From Vibrio hippocampi (GTDB lineage: Bacteria > Pseudomonadota > Gammaproteobacteria > Enterobacterales > Vibrionaceae): 64,000 nucleotides of DNA. The translations under genes were made by a program, and so were the position numbers. The stretch covers positions 744,001 through 808,000 of the forward strand of contig NZ_CAKLCM010000003.1 in NCBI RefSeq assembly GCF_921292975.1, in the 5' to 3' direction. This document shows, one piece after another, positions 33,456 to 42,556 of the stretch (the first letter of the stretch is position 1; each line of letters starts with the position of its first letter). The notes under the pieces were generated by a model. The model did not search any database and was not told the origin of the DNA. It saw only the letters and a program-made list of their open reading frames with translations.

Positions 33456-36116
33456 ATGCTGTTAGATGCCCTACTCAATCCAAACGCTGTCGCTGTTATT
33501 GGGGCTTCGGAACAAGTCGATCATCTTGGTCATATTGTGATGACGAATCTGCTAAATAGCCAATTTAAGGGTACGATACTCCCCGTTCACCCAAGACATA
33601 AATCGGTGGCTAGCATCTATTGCTATGCGTCGGTTCAGGCACTACCGATTAAACCGGACCTTGCGATCATTTGTGATATCGCATTATTCGACCAAGAGTT
33701 ACTGCAACAGCTACATCTTCAGCAGTGTCATAGCGTCATTTTGATGCCAGTTAGTTCGGTATCAACATTGACCATCAATACTGATCTTTTTCAACTGGCA
33801 CAGCAATTTGGTATCAAATTACTGGGACCTGAGAGTATTGGTGTTATTGCACCATGGCGAAACCTCAACGCCTCATGCTCGCCAGTCAGTGCTCATCCCG
33901 GTAAGCTTGCCTTTATTGCTCAATCGAATTCCGTCTGTACCACGGTTCTCGACTGGGCCAGTGAAAGAGGTATTGGGTTTTCGTACTGTATCTCCCTTGG
34001 TGAAAGTTACGATATTAGCTTTGATCAACTGCTTGATTACCTATGCCGAGATAGCCATACAGAAGCTGTTCTGCTTCAGATTGATTCTATTCAAGATGCG
34101 CGTAAATTTATGTCTGCCGCAAGGGCTGCATCGCGTAAACGCCGTATCTTAGTCTTTAAGCCCACGGACAAACTCGGGTTAGGTAAAAACATTGTTTCCG
34201 ATTTAGTGTACGATGCGGCCATCAAGCGCGCGGGAATGTTAAGAGTGTACGACACTCATGAACTGTTCGCTGCTATCGAGACTCTCACTCACTCTATCCC
34301 ATTACGAGGCGAAAGACTTGCGGTGATCACCAATGGTCAAGCCACGGGTATGATGGCAATCAACCAGCTTGATACGCTTGGGGGCAAGCTAAGTAATTTA
34401 TGCAATAACACGCTAGAAACATTGACCGAAAGCTTGTCGATTCCTCAATATGCACAGACGCCGATTTATGTCGGTAATAGTGGCGGGATAGAGCATTATG
34501 AAATTGCCCTCTCAACACTATTAGACAGTGACGATGTCGATGCGATCTTAATCATTTTGTGCCCTTCTTTTGCCGTCAAGCATCAAGCGTTATCCCATCG
34601 GTTAATTGAGATCATTCACTCTCACCCGCGCGCCAAACGTTTTAACATTTTTACTAACTGGACTGGCGAAACGTGTGCGCCTTCGCGTCAGTTATTTACC
34701 CAGCATGGGATCCCGACCTATCGCACACCAGAGAGTGCAGTGACTGCGTTTATGCATTTGGTGGAATACCGACGAAATCAGTGGCAATTAAAAGAAACCC
34801 CCGCCACGATAGAAAGCTACACTCAGCAACAATTGCAATCAATTCGGGCTTGGCTTGAACAAAAAACAGAGCACAGTGATCAAAGCAACGAAATGATCAC
34901 TCTCGATATCACGTCGAGTCAAGAGCTGTTACAACTTGCCCAACTTCCTATACTTCGCTCTCAATTGGCGAAATCTGCGCAGGAAGCCGCCCAGTTTGCG
35001 GATGATATTGGTTACCCTGTCACTGTAAAGTTGGCAAGCCCCGATATTATCCATAAGTCCGACGTGCAAGGCGTTGCGTTAAATCTAAATAGTGCTGAAG
35101 AAGTCGCCACAGCCGTGGATTCTATTATCGACCGCGCGAATAGTGTTCAACCGGATTCAGTGATACTTGGCTTTATTGTACAGCCGATGGCGCGATTGTT
35201 TGGTACGCAAGAAATAAGGATCAAAATTGTCGATGACACGGTATTCGGTCCGACTCTATTTATCGGTCAAGGCGGTTCAGGTTGGCGGATAAGTTCTCAA
35301 TCAGTCGTGAGTTTACTGCCCGTAAATATGGCACTTTCTCAGTATTTGCTGGTACAGGCTGTCAATAACGGCGATATCCGTTTTGAACACAGCGCCCTGA
35401 TCCCCAACTTCGCCATCATTGCTCAATTCTTGGTGAAGTTGTCAGAAATGATTGTCGCTTGTCCGCAGATAAAGGAGCTCGATATTCATCCATTGCTGAT
35501 CGATGGTAATGAACTCACTATCCTTGATGCCGCGATCAAGATTGCTAAGTTTAACGGTGAGTCACACACCCGTTTAGCGATCAGACCTTATCCGGTCGAA
35601 ATGGAACGTGTGGTCAACCTTAAACACGGAAAGCCTGTGCTACTTCGTCCAATAAAACCGGAAGATGAGCCACTGCACGCCGAATTTCTCACTCATGTCA
35701 CGCGAGAAGATCTCTATAAACGTTTCTTTTCCGATGTGGGTGAATTTGACCATGCCGCCTTGGCTAACCTTACCCAAATTGACTATGACCGAGAGATGGC
35801 TTTTGTTGCCATAGAAGATTTTAATACTCCGCAACCTCAAATTATCGGTGTTTGCCGCGTGATGCTTTCCGCTGATAATCATGATGGTGAATTTGGTATC
35901 TTAGTTCGGTCACAACTGAAAGGTCATGGTTTAGGTCGTATTTTGATGCAACAACTCGTTGACTACTGTCAGCAAAAAGGCACCCGCTATCTTGTGGGTA
36001 TGACGATGCCCAACAACTCCGGCATGTTAGCCCTTGCAAAATCCCTCGGTTTTGAGATCGATATAAGCTTTGAAGACGGCACTGCTGATATGCGATTAAC
36101 GCTAGAAAACCAATAG
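33456..36116 (+). CDS. pat: Protein lysine acetyltransferase, acyl-CoA-synthetase-like/GNAT fusion (Pat/YfiQ)
   Basis: An 886-residue protein with the architecture of Pat/YfiQ: CoA-binding domain (about 5-125), succinyl-CoA-ligase-like domains (about 150-440), ATP-grasp (about 480-690: PVTVKLASPDIIHKSDVQGV, ELDIHPLLIDG) and a C-terminal GNAT domain (about 715-880: EFGILVRSQLKGHGLGRILM holds the acetyl-CoA loop). Pat acetylates lysines such as the active-site Lys of acetyl-CoA synthetase. The synthetase-like part is regulatory in known members. The ribosome-binding site is AGCAGGAG. A possible CRP site lies upstream. Confidence 0.93.
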   Translation: MLLDALLNPNAVAVIGASEQVDHLGHIVMTNLLNSQFKGTILPVHPRHKSVASIYCYASVQALPIKPDLAIICDIALFDQELLQQLHLQQCHSVILMPVSSVSTLTINTDLFQLAQQFGIKLLGPESIGVIAPWRNLNASCSPVSAHPGKLAFIAQSNSVCTTVLDWASERGIGFSYCISLGESYDISFDQLLDYLCRDSHTEAVLLQIDSIQDARKFMSAARAASRKRRILVFKPTDKLGLGKNIVSDLVYDAAIKRAGMLRVYDTHELFAAIETLTHSIPLRGERLAVITNGQATGMMAINQLDTLGGKLSNLCNNTLETLTESLSIPQYAQTPIYVGNSGGIEHYEIALSTLLDSDDVDAILIILCPSFAVKHQALSHRLIEIIHSHPRAKRFNIFTNWTGETCAPSRQLFTQHGIPTYRTPESAVTAFMHLVEYRRNQWQLKETPATIESYTQQQLQSIRAWLEQKTEHSDQSNEMITLDITSSQELLQLAQLPILRSQLAKSAQEAAQFADDIGYPVTVKLASPDIIHKSDVQGVALNLNSAEEVATAVDSIIDRANSVQPDSVILGFIVQPMARLFGTQEIRIKIVDDTVFGPTLFIGQGGSGWRISSQSVVSLLPVNMALSQYLLVQAVNNGDIRFEHSALIPNFAIIAQFLVKLSEMIVACPQIKELDIHPLLIDGNELTILDAAIKIAKFNGESHTRLAIRPYPVEMERVVNLKHGKPVLLRPIKPEDEPLHAEFLTHVTREDLYKRFFSDVGEFDHAALANLTQIDYDREMAFVAIEDFNTPQPQIIGVCRVMLSADNHDGEFGILVRSQLKGHGLGRILMQQLVDYCQQKGTRYLVGMTMPNNSGMLALAKSLGFEIDISFEDGTADMRLTLENQ

Positions 36117-36134
36117 TTACAAATTAATAATAAT

Positions 36135-36153
36135 GTTAATGATTGCAATTATC
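36135..36153 (+). promoter_or_regulatory. Fur box upstream of the TonB receptor
   Basis: The 19-mer GTTAATGATTGCAATTATC agrees with the Fur consensus at 14 of 19 positions by hand count. It indicates repression by iron. Confidence 0.6.
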
Positions 36154-36320
36154 ATTTAGATTTCATACACTCCCTCCTGTTAACGCACAGGCACATTAGT
36201 CTGTGTACTGCCCCACTTTCGATATCTACCCCGCAGTGGTATTGCCATTGACTTGCGTAAGTCAACACATTGGATTTGTGGAAAAAACAACAATTAGGAT
36301 ATTAAAAGGTATTTTAATCG

Positions 36321-38519
36321 ATGCGTAATAAAACCATTTTAGCCAGCTCTATCGTCCTTGCTCTCTCTCAAGGCGCTCACGCTGAAGAAGCTTATACATT
36401 TGATGAAGTCGTTGTGTCAGCAACACGCACAGAACAAAATAAAACTGATGTTTCAAGCTCGATTGAATCTGTCGACTCAGAACAAATAGATAGTTCTCTT
36501 TCAACTGATTTAAAAGATGCACTTAAAACCACGCCGGGTGTAGACGCGACAACTTCTGGACGTTTTGGTATATCTGGTTTTAACATTCGTGGCATGGATG
36601 GTGATCGCGTTAAAGTTGTTGTTGATGGGGTCCAACAAGTCACTCCTTTCAACCCGGGTGGCGGTGCAACTCAAGCTATTTATCCAAATGCTATCGAGTT
36701 AGATACTCTTACTTCTATTGAAGTCAATAAAAGCGCATCGTCAACACTTTACGGTTCAAATGCACTCGGCGGCGTAGTTGTTCTTAAAACCAAAGATCCA
36801 GAAGATTTCCTTGTTACGGATGGCGATGAAAATAGATTCGGTCTTAAGTCGTCCTATTCGTCTAAAGATGAGCAGTTCAAAAACACCCTCACTTGGGCGA
36901 TGCGTCAGGGTGATTTAGAAACGATCTTGATTGGTACTTACGCTCAAGGTAGCGAAACTGAAAACTACGGCGGTAACAATATTGAAGGTGATGACCGTAC
37001 TTCGGTTGACCCTGCGGATAAAGAACTGAATAACGTATTAGCTAAAGCATATTACAATCTAAATGACGCAAACCGCGTAGGCATTGTTTTTGAGCGTTAT
37101 GACTATGAATATGATGAAAACCGTCTAAGTGGCAACGAATTCAATGATTATGGTCCATACGGTCATTTCGGTTATGAAGACTCAACCAGTAATGATAGCA
37201 ACGTAAGGACTCGTTATGGTATCAACCATGAATGGAAAGCAAACAACGTAATTTTCGATAACTTATTCTGGCAAGTTAATTATCAAACAACAGAAACCAC
37301 AAACGAAAATTATGCCAACGTATCCATTTACGATGCTGCTGGCTACTTTGGCTATACTCCTGGATTTACTTACGATGGCGGAAGAAACCGTATTCGACAA
37401 GCGGAAGAAAAAACTTGGCAAATAGATAGCCAATTCGACAAATTGCTTGAATTTGGTAACGATTACCACGAGTTAACCTATGGATTTAGCTACCTTCATA
37501 CTGATTTTAGCCTTTATAACCGTGATATTTTCTTTGAAGACTCAAGTTTAAACGGTCCGGGTTCTACGACGGTTCCTGACGCTGAACTAATTCAGTGGGG
37601 TGTGTTCGCGCAAGACAACATGTTCTTACTTGATGAATCATTAGTGATTAATCTTGGTCTTCGTTATGACTCTTTTAAAGCAACTCCAAGCGCTGACGCT
37701 GGCTTTGAAACTGAGTTCGATGAAAATAGTAACGATGCTTTAACAGGTCAGGTTGGTGCTGTTTATCACTTTAACGAAAATCTCAGCACGTTTGCACAAA
37801 TTAGCCAAGGTTTCAAAGCACCTACCGTTAAGCAGCTTTATTTTGAATATGATACAGGCTCCGAATATATTCCAAATCCTGATCTTGAAGCTGAGAAAAG
37901 TACTTCCTATGAAATTGGTCTACGTGGACAGAATGATTTTACTCAATTCGAACTCGTTGGTTACTTCAATAAATATAAAGACTTTATCGCAACGGTTGAT
38001 CTAGGCGAAAATGCAGCAACTGGCAAAGATCAGGTGACTGTTGTCAATTTAGATAAAGTTGAAATTAAAGGTATTGAATACTCGCAAACATTGTTACTTG
38101 ATCGTCTGAGTTTTGTTCCTCAGGGCATATATTCTACTGTTTCACTTGCATACTCTGAAGGTGAGGACAAGAGCACAGGACAAAGCCTAGATTCAATAGC
38201 ACCTCTAACGGGTGTCTTTGGATTCGGTTATGACAACATTGCACATAGGTTTGGTGGATTAGCAACTTTGAAAGTGGTTGATCGTAAAACAGATTGGTAC
38301 AGCGACGACAACATTGAAACAGCGGGTTACGGTGTATTTGATGTCACGGCTTATTATCAACCAGCTACAGACCTGACGCTACGAGCAGGTGTATTTAACT
38401 TATTCGATAAGAAGTATTTCGATTATCAGGATTTATCCGGTTACGATAGCAGTGATAATTACCAACGTCTTTCTCAACCAGGTAGAAATTGGGGTGTGAG
38501 TTTAGACTATCAATTCTAA
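36321..38519 (+). CDS. hutA: TonB-dependent haem/haemoglobin receptor, HutA-like
   Basis: A 732-residue outer-membrane receptor. A signal peptide (about 1-21) is followed by the TonB box region (FDEVVVSATRTEQ), a plug domain (residues about 30-160 with INIRGMDGDRVKVVVDGV-type motif) and a 22-stranded barrel ending in Phe (SLDYQF). FKAPTVKQLYF and IPNPDLEAEKS correspond to the FRAP and NPNL boxes of haem receptors. It is a little longer than V. cholerae HutA (693). A Fur box lies upstream and a terminator follows. The haem substrate is by family; other iron ligands are not excluded. Confidence 0.85.
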   Translation: MRNKTILASSIVLALSQGAHAEEAYTFDEVVVSATRTEQNKTDVSSSIESVDSEQIDSSLSTDLKDALKTTPGVDATTSGRFGISGFNIRGMDGDRVKVVVDGVQQVTPFNPGGGATQAIYPNAIELDTLTSIEVNKSASSTLYGSNALGGVVVLKTKDPEDFLVTDGDENRFGLKSSYSSKDEQFKNTLTWAMRQGDLETILIGTYAQGSETENYGGNNIEGDDRTSVDPADKELNNVLAKAYYNLNDANRVGIVFERYDYEYDENRLSGNEFNDYGPYGHFGYEDSTSNDSNVRTRYGINHEWKANNVIFDNLFWQVNYQTTETTNENYANVSIYDAAGYFGYTPGFTYDGGRNRIRQAEEKTWQIDSQFDKLLEFGNDYHELTYGFSYLHTDFSLYNRDIFFEDSSLNGPGSTTVPDAELIQWGVFAQDNMFLLDESLVINLGLRYDSFKATPSADAGFETEFDENSNDALTGQVGAVYHFNENLSTFAQISQGFKAPTVKQLYFEYDTGSEYIPNPDLEAEKSTSYEIGLRGQNDFTQFELVGYFNKYKDFIATVDLGENAATGKDQVTVVNLDKVEIKGIEYSQTLLLDRLSFVPQGIYSTVSLAYSEGEDKSTGQSLDSIAPLTGVFGFGYDNIAHRFGGLATLKVVDRKTDWYSDDNIETAGYGVFDVTAYYQPATDLTLRAGVFNLFDKKYFDYQDLSGYDSSDNYQRLSQPGRNWGVSLDYQF

Positions 38520-38540
38520 TATAATCTAAAACTGATTAAA

Positions 38541-38570
38541 GGGTGGAAATGTAAATTTCCACCCTTTTTT
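38541..38570 (+). terminator. Intrinsic terminator after the TonB receptor gene
   Basis: GGGTGGAAAT with ATTTCCACCC, 4-base loop, then six T. Confidence 0.93.
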
Positions 38571-38682
38571 ATGTACAGTTAATTATTAAATTATCATTTA
38601 GCTGTATTGCCACACCCTCTCCCGCCTGCATGTTAAAAATAACATTTCACCACACCTTTTCTTTATTTGCATGTAACTGCAT

Positions 38683-38703
38683 ACAAATAATTAAATTATT
38701 TGT
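38683..38703. promoter_or_regulatory. Operator-like palindrome upstream of cqsA
   Basis: ACAAATAAT and ATTATTTGT are exact reverse complements around TAA. The site lies about 70 bases before the cqsA ATG, where an operator would be expected. It does not fit the LuxR/HapR consensus well. Confidence 0.35.
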
Positions 38704-38771
38704 TTTAATGTATATTACTGATTTATATCTCTATTGCCTTGAGCGCATCATATTTTAAAGAGATATTTATT

Positions 38772-39953
38772 ATGAATATAATCAATAACGCCACCACCTT
38801 GCCTGAGTTTGTGTCAACTAAGGTTGAACAGCATCTTGAACAGTTAATCTATCTTCCCGATAGCGGCAAAAACCTTGTGGTAGGCAAGCAGCCAAATCCT
38901 GAAGATATCGTTTTGCAGAGCAATGACTATTTAGATTTGAGCAACAATGAAGAGATAAACCGATGTCATGCGGATGCAATACTGACTCCGCAGCAGTCGA
39001 CGTTTATGTCAGGGGTATTTCTACACGATGGTGATATTAAACAGGTAGTCGAACAACGATTATCGAATTTTGCGCACTTTTCGAGTTGTTCTCTATTTCA
39101 ATCTGGTTGGATTGCAAACATTGCTTTGCTGCAAACCATTTGCGACCAAACGACCCATGTCTACATTGATTTTTTTGCTCATGCGTCTCTTTGGGAAGGA
39201 GCAAGAACCGCGGGAGCGAACCTGCACCCATTTATGCACAATAATGTGCGCCACTTTGAAAAACTGGTGAAACGAAATGGTCCGGGAATTTTGATTGTAG
39301 ATTCAATCTACAGCACCCTTGGTACTATTGCACCATTAAAGAAAATGATTGAAATTGCCAAACAATATGGCTGTGCCATCGTCGTCGATGAGTCTCACTC
39401 ACTCGGCACTCATGGTAGCCAAGGCGCTGGGCTATTACAGCAATTAGGACTGAGCCACCAAGTCGATTTTATGACCGCGAGCTTAGCAAAAGCATTTGCC
39501 TATCGTGCTGGTGCGGTTTGGTGTAACAACCGTACCAATGAGGTGATTCCTTATGCCGCCTACCCTTCGATTTTTAGCTCGACACTTTTACCGAGTGAAA
39601 TCTGCCGTATTGATGCTACGTTAGACGTTATTATTCATGGGGATGAACGACGCGCAAGGCTTGCAAATAATGCCAAACTGTTAGCGAAAGAGTTACAAAA
39701 GATTGGTTTTAACATCCGTAGTGAATCTCATATTGTCTCTTTGGAGACCGGAAGCGAGAGTAACACCAAAAAAGTCCGTGATTTCCTAGAATCTAAAGGC
39801 GTATTTGGCTCGGTGTTTTGCCGCCCAGCAACGACACCCACGCAAAACATCATTCGCTTTTCTATCAATTGCTCTGTTACAAAACAGCAAATCCAGCGCG
39901 TCGTAGATGTGTGTAAGATGGCTTATCAGATAGAGGCGTTTACATTCCGATAG
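38772..39953 (+). CDS. cqsA: CAI-1 autoinducer synthase
   Basis: A 393-residue PLP enzyme of the alpha-oxoamine synthase fold. It joins S-adenosylmethionine and an acyl-CoA into the precursor of CAI-1-type autoinducers. DESHSLGTHG (about 206-215) and the PLP lysine K240 in MTASLAKAFAYRAG are the active-site motifs. Identity as CqsA, not biotin synthesis, is supported by the convergent cqsS gene 64 bases away. V. cholerae CqsA has 389 residues. The start is the ATG at 38772; an upstream TTG frame is rejected. The acyl chain length used cannot be read directly. Confidence 0.94.
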   Translation: MNIINNATTLPEFVSTKVEQHLEQLIYLPDSGKNLVVGKQPNPEDIVLQSNDYLDLSNNEEINRCHADAILTPQQSTFMSGVFLHDGDIKQVVEQRLSNFAHFSSCSLFQSGWIANIALLQTICDQTTHVYIDFFAHASLWEGARTAGANLHPFMHNNVRHFEKLVKRNGPGILIVDSIYSTLGTIAPLKKMIEIAKQYGCAIVVDESHSLGTHGSQGAGLLQQLGLSHQVDFMTASLAKAFAYRAGAVWCNNRTNEVIPYAAYPSIFSSTLLPSEICRIDATLDVIIHGDERRARLANNAKLLAKELQKIGFNIRSESHIVSLETGSESNTKKVRDFLESKGVFGSVFCRPATTPTQNIIRFSINCSVTKQQIQRVVDVCKMAYQIEAFTFR

Positions 39954-40005
39954 ACCATTTCCGCAAAGCGAACACGCAAGGATTGGGCTGAATAATAAGA
40001 CCAAG

Positions 40006-40034
40006 TCGCTGATTGGGTTAAATCCAATCAGCGA
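40006..40034. other. 11-bp perfect hairpin with the cqsS stop codon in its loop
   Basis: TCGCTGATTGG (40006-40016) pairs with CCAATCAGCGA (40024-40034). The loop contains the cqsS stop codon (40018-40020). No T-run follows on either strand. It sits between the convergent cqsA and cqsS genes. Confidence 0.8.
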
Positions 40035-42084
40035 TCTTATCCAGTAATTTTTCTGTCGCGGCGGGTTTAACGATGTAGTCCGTCATATTCGCTTGATGTA
40101 TCTTCTTAATTATCGCAGTGGACGAGCTGCCTGTGTAACCGATTATCGGAATAGCCGCTGAACGAGAATCTTTTAGCTTGCGTATCGCTTTGGTGGTGTC
40201 TAGACCATCCATTTCAGGCATCGCTATATCCATAATAATTAAATCTATCGAGTTCGACTCAAGTTGGGTTAAAACTTCAAGACCGGTTTTTGCCTGCAGC
40301 ACATTAAAGCCCTGTTGACCCAGCAATATCGCGGTATAGACACGCAAGGACTGGTTATCATCAGCGATCAAAATGGTTTTGCCTGATACCGATTCTAGTT
40401 TCGGTATACTTGTTCGGTCAGCAAAATGTTGATTACTGTTCTCAAAAAATAGTTCAAATAGGTGCTTTTTAACATTGTCGATTAGCTGACTTTTCTCTAC
40501 TGCTGCAAAGCTAAGATGACGATCATAGTCGCCAAGGTAACGATTGCTTGAGTTGTAAAGAAAGACCAGACGAGCCTCGGTAAAATGCAGCAGCTTTTCC
40601 AACTGCCTGAATCGCTGTGGTTTGTCACTAAACTCATCAAGATCAACAAAGATCAATGGGTATTCAAATTCGTATTCAGATCGCTGGCAGGCTTGCTCTA
40701 CCGTCACTGCAGTAAAATGATAACCCAAATAAAACGATTGGCTATTCAGGATCTTAAAGACAACTTGTTGTTTGGATCCGATGTACATGACGGACTTGTT
40801 TTTCACAAGTTGCTTCTTGATTTCAAGTACTTCTGCAGAATCATAGTCTGAGAACGATAAACTAAACTCGGTCCATGCTCCAAGTCGAGAGCGACAACTG
40901 ATCTCTCCGCCCATCGCCTGCATCACTTTTTTACAAAAAGGCAAACCCAATCCATAGCTATTGCGTTTTCCGGTTGAGTAAAAATCTTCGAATATGTGTT
41001 CCATCACTTCCGGTTTAATGCCCAGACCATTATCTCTAAATCGGATGCAGTTATAACCATTGTCCGCTTCGATCTCGATAACAATGGAAAACCCCGTATT
41101 CCCTTGATGATAAAAAGCATTTTTTAATAGATTGTAGATAACATACTTAAATAACGTATCGCTTCCTAAAAAAGCAAAATCTTGCCGAACATTCACCTTC
41201 ACGGCTTGACGATCGACTAAGGACTTGTATGAAAATCCGTCCACCGCCGAACAAACCACCTCTTTTATGGAGTGTTTAACATAGTTTCCCGTCGCGATAC
41301 GGCTTTGATCGATTGAGGTAAGCAGCATGTCAATCGTTTCATTACCCGACTCAATAACATTGTTAGCATCATTCAATACTTCTTTTGCTAATATGACTTC
41401 CTCTTTAGTCATAACAAACTCACCCGTCCCATGAGCATCGAGTTTCGGTAGCACGCTGCTTAACACATCATTAGACGCGCGCAATGCACTTAATGGATTA
41501 CGCATTTCATGTGCTATGCCAGCACCAAAATACTTTGCAATCGACATCTTAGATTCATGCTCTGCTTGGTTTCTAAAGAAAAACAAATTGCCAAAAATAT
41601 ACGTGAAGACAAAGACGGGTACATAAGACCAAGTGATATGTTCATTAAACTTATACCAGTCGCTGCCATAGGCACAGAAATAAGCCACACCGATACTAGA
41701 CAAGCTCTGCAGCATCATCACTCTGGTGGTATGAACAAGCAAAATATGCAGAAAAATAGATGCCATAAACGAAGTGACCCATACGGTTGTCCACTCGTTT
41801 TTAAACATCATATAACAGAAGAAAAATGGCAGTGTGTAACTGATAGTAAACAGATAGTGATACGGGAGATAAGGTTGAACAAATGATGGCAAATGTTTGC
41901 GTAACGCGACAGTAACCAGCAGTATCGAGCCAAATAGCCTGAGCCAGATATTTTCGTAGGGCTGAGGAAAAATGTCGTGCCACATGAAGTAATACAGTGG
42001 GAAACCAATAAAGCCAAGCCAACCCACCAAACTAAGATTAGGTTCGGAATAGCGATATATTTTTTGAACTTCATCCTTAAACAT
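40018..42084 (-). CDS. cqsS: CAI-1 receptor, hybrid sensor kinase
   Basis: A 688-residue hybrid kinase. Six membrane helices (about 17-170) form the CAI-1 pocket. HisKA has His192 in FGAGIAHEMRNPLSAL (equivalent to H194 of V. cholerae), followed by HATPase (DNGLGIKPE; SYGLGLPFCKK) and a C-terminal receiver with its Asp in LIIMDIAMPEMDGLD. W102 and S105 match ligand-pocket residues W104 and S107. F168 stands where V. cholerae has C170. At low density it feeds phosphate to LuxU/LuxO (not in this window). The start is set at the ATG at 42084, which gives the family N-terminus. Confidence 0.94.
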   Translation of the reverse strand: MFKDEVQKIYRYSEPNLSLVGWLGFIGFPLYYFMWHDIFPQPYENIWLRLFGSILLVTVALRKHLPSFVQPYLPYHYLFTISYTLPFFFCYMMFKNEWTTVWVTSFMASIFLHILLVHTTRVMMLQSLSSIGVAYFCAYGSDWYKFNEHITWSYVPVFVFTYIFGNLFFFRNQAEHESKMSIAKYFGAGIAHEMRNPLSALRASNDVLSSVLPKLDAHGTGEFVMTKEEVILAKEVLNDANNVIESGNETIDMLLTSIDQSRIATGNYVKHSIKEVVCSAVDGFSYKSLVDRQAVKVNVRQDFAFLGSDTLFKYVIYNLLKNAFYHQGNTGFSIVIEIEADNGYNCIRFRDNGLGIKPEVMEHIFEDFYSTGKRNSYGLGLPFCKKVMQAMGGEISCRSRLGAWTEFSLSFSDYDSAEVLEIKKQLVKNKSVMYIGSKQQVVFKILNSQSFYLGYHFTAVTVEQACQRSEYEFEYPLIFVDLDEFSDKPQRFRQLEKLLHFTEARLVFLYNSSNRYLGDYDRHLSFAAVEKSQLIDNVKKHLFELFFENSNQHFADRTSIPKLESVSGKTILIADDNQSLRVYTAILLGQQGFNVLQAKTGLEVLTQLESNSIDLIIMDIAMPEMDGLDTTKAIRKLKDSRSAAIPIIGYTGSSSTAIIKKIHQANMTDYIVKPAATEKLLDKIADWI

Positions 42085-42431
42085 CAAATCCACCAACCGG
42101 CCTAAACACGTCACCCAAGTCAGATAGGGTCGGCTTTCCGGACATTATTACTCTATTGACTACAAATCGCTTTATCGACGACCAACGCAGTGCCGAGGTG
42201 AGCTGCAACGCTCTTATTAGACTAAGACAGTTAAGCACCAATGCGGCCAACACCATTAAAAGATGGTTAAATAACTGATATACATGATTTAGCGCTGCCA
42301 ATATTACTGCGTTTCTACGTTAATACCAAGTAACAGTTACTTACTTTATGGCGCTAATATTAAAAATGCCGGTTATGTTGAATACGGTCTTTGTCCAGTA
42401 TCCAGTTAGAGATAAATCCATCGACATAAAA

Positions 42432-42453
42432 AAGGAAGGTACAAACCTTCCTT
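42432..42453 (-). terminator. Intrinsic terminator after helD
   Basis: AAGGAAGGT with ACCTTCCTT, 4-base loop; on the minus strand a T-run follows. The rest of the 472-base gap 42085-42556 shows no gene; an overlapping 74-codon frame at 42077-42301 has no supporting features. Confidence 0.88.
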
Positions 42454-42556
42454 ATGTAACAAACACCTTGGTTTAATTTATTGCGCAATCATTCCAGTCT
42501 TGATTAGTGCTAGCTTTGGGGAGCTATCTAACCTAATCACGATGAAACGAACACCG

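Noticed and set aside
42077..42301. A 74-codon leftward frame overlapping the cqsS start
   Set aside because: It has no ribosome-binding site, domain or neighbour support, and it overlaps the true cqsS N-terminus.
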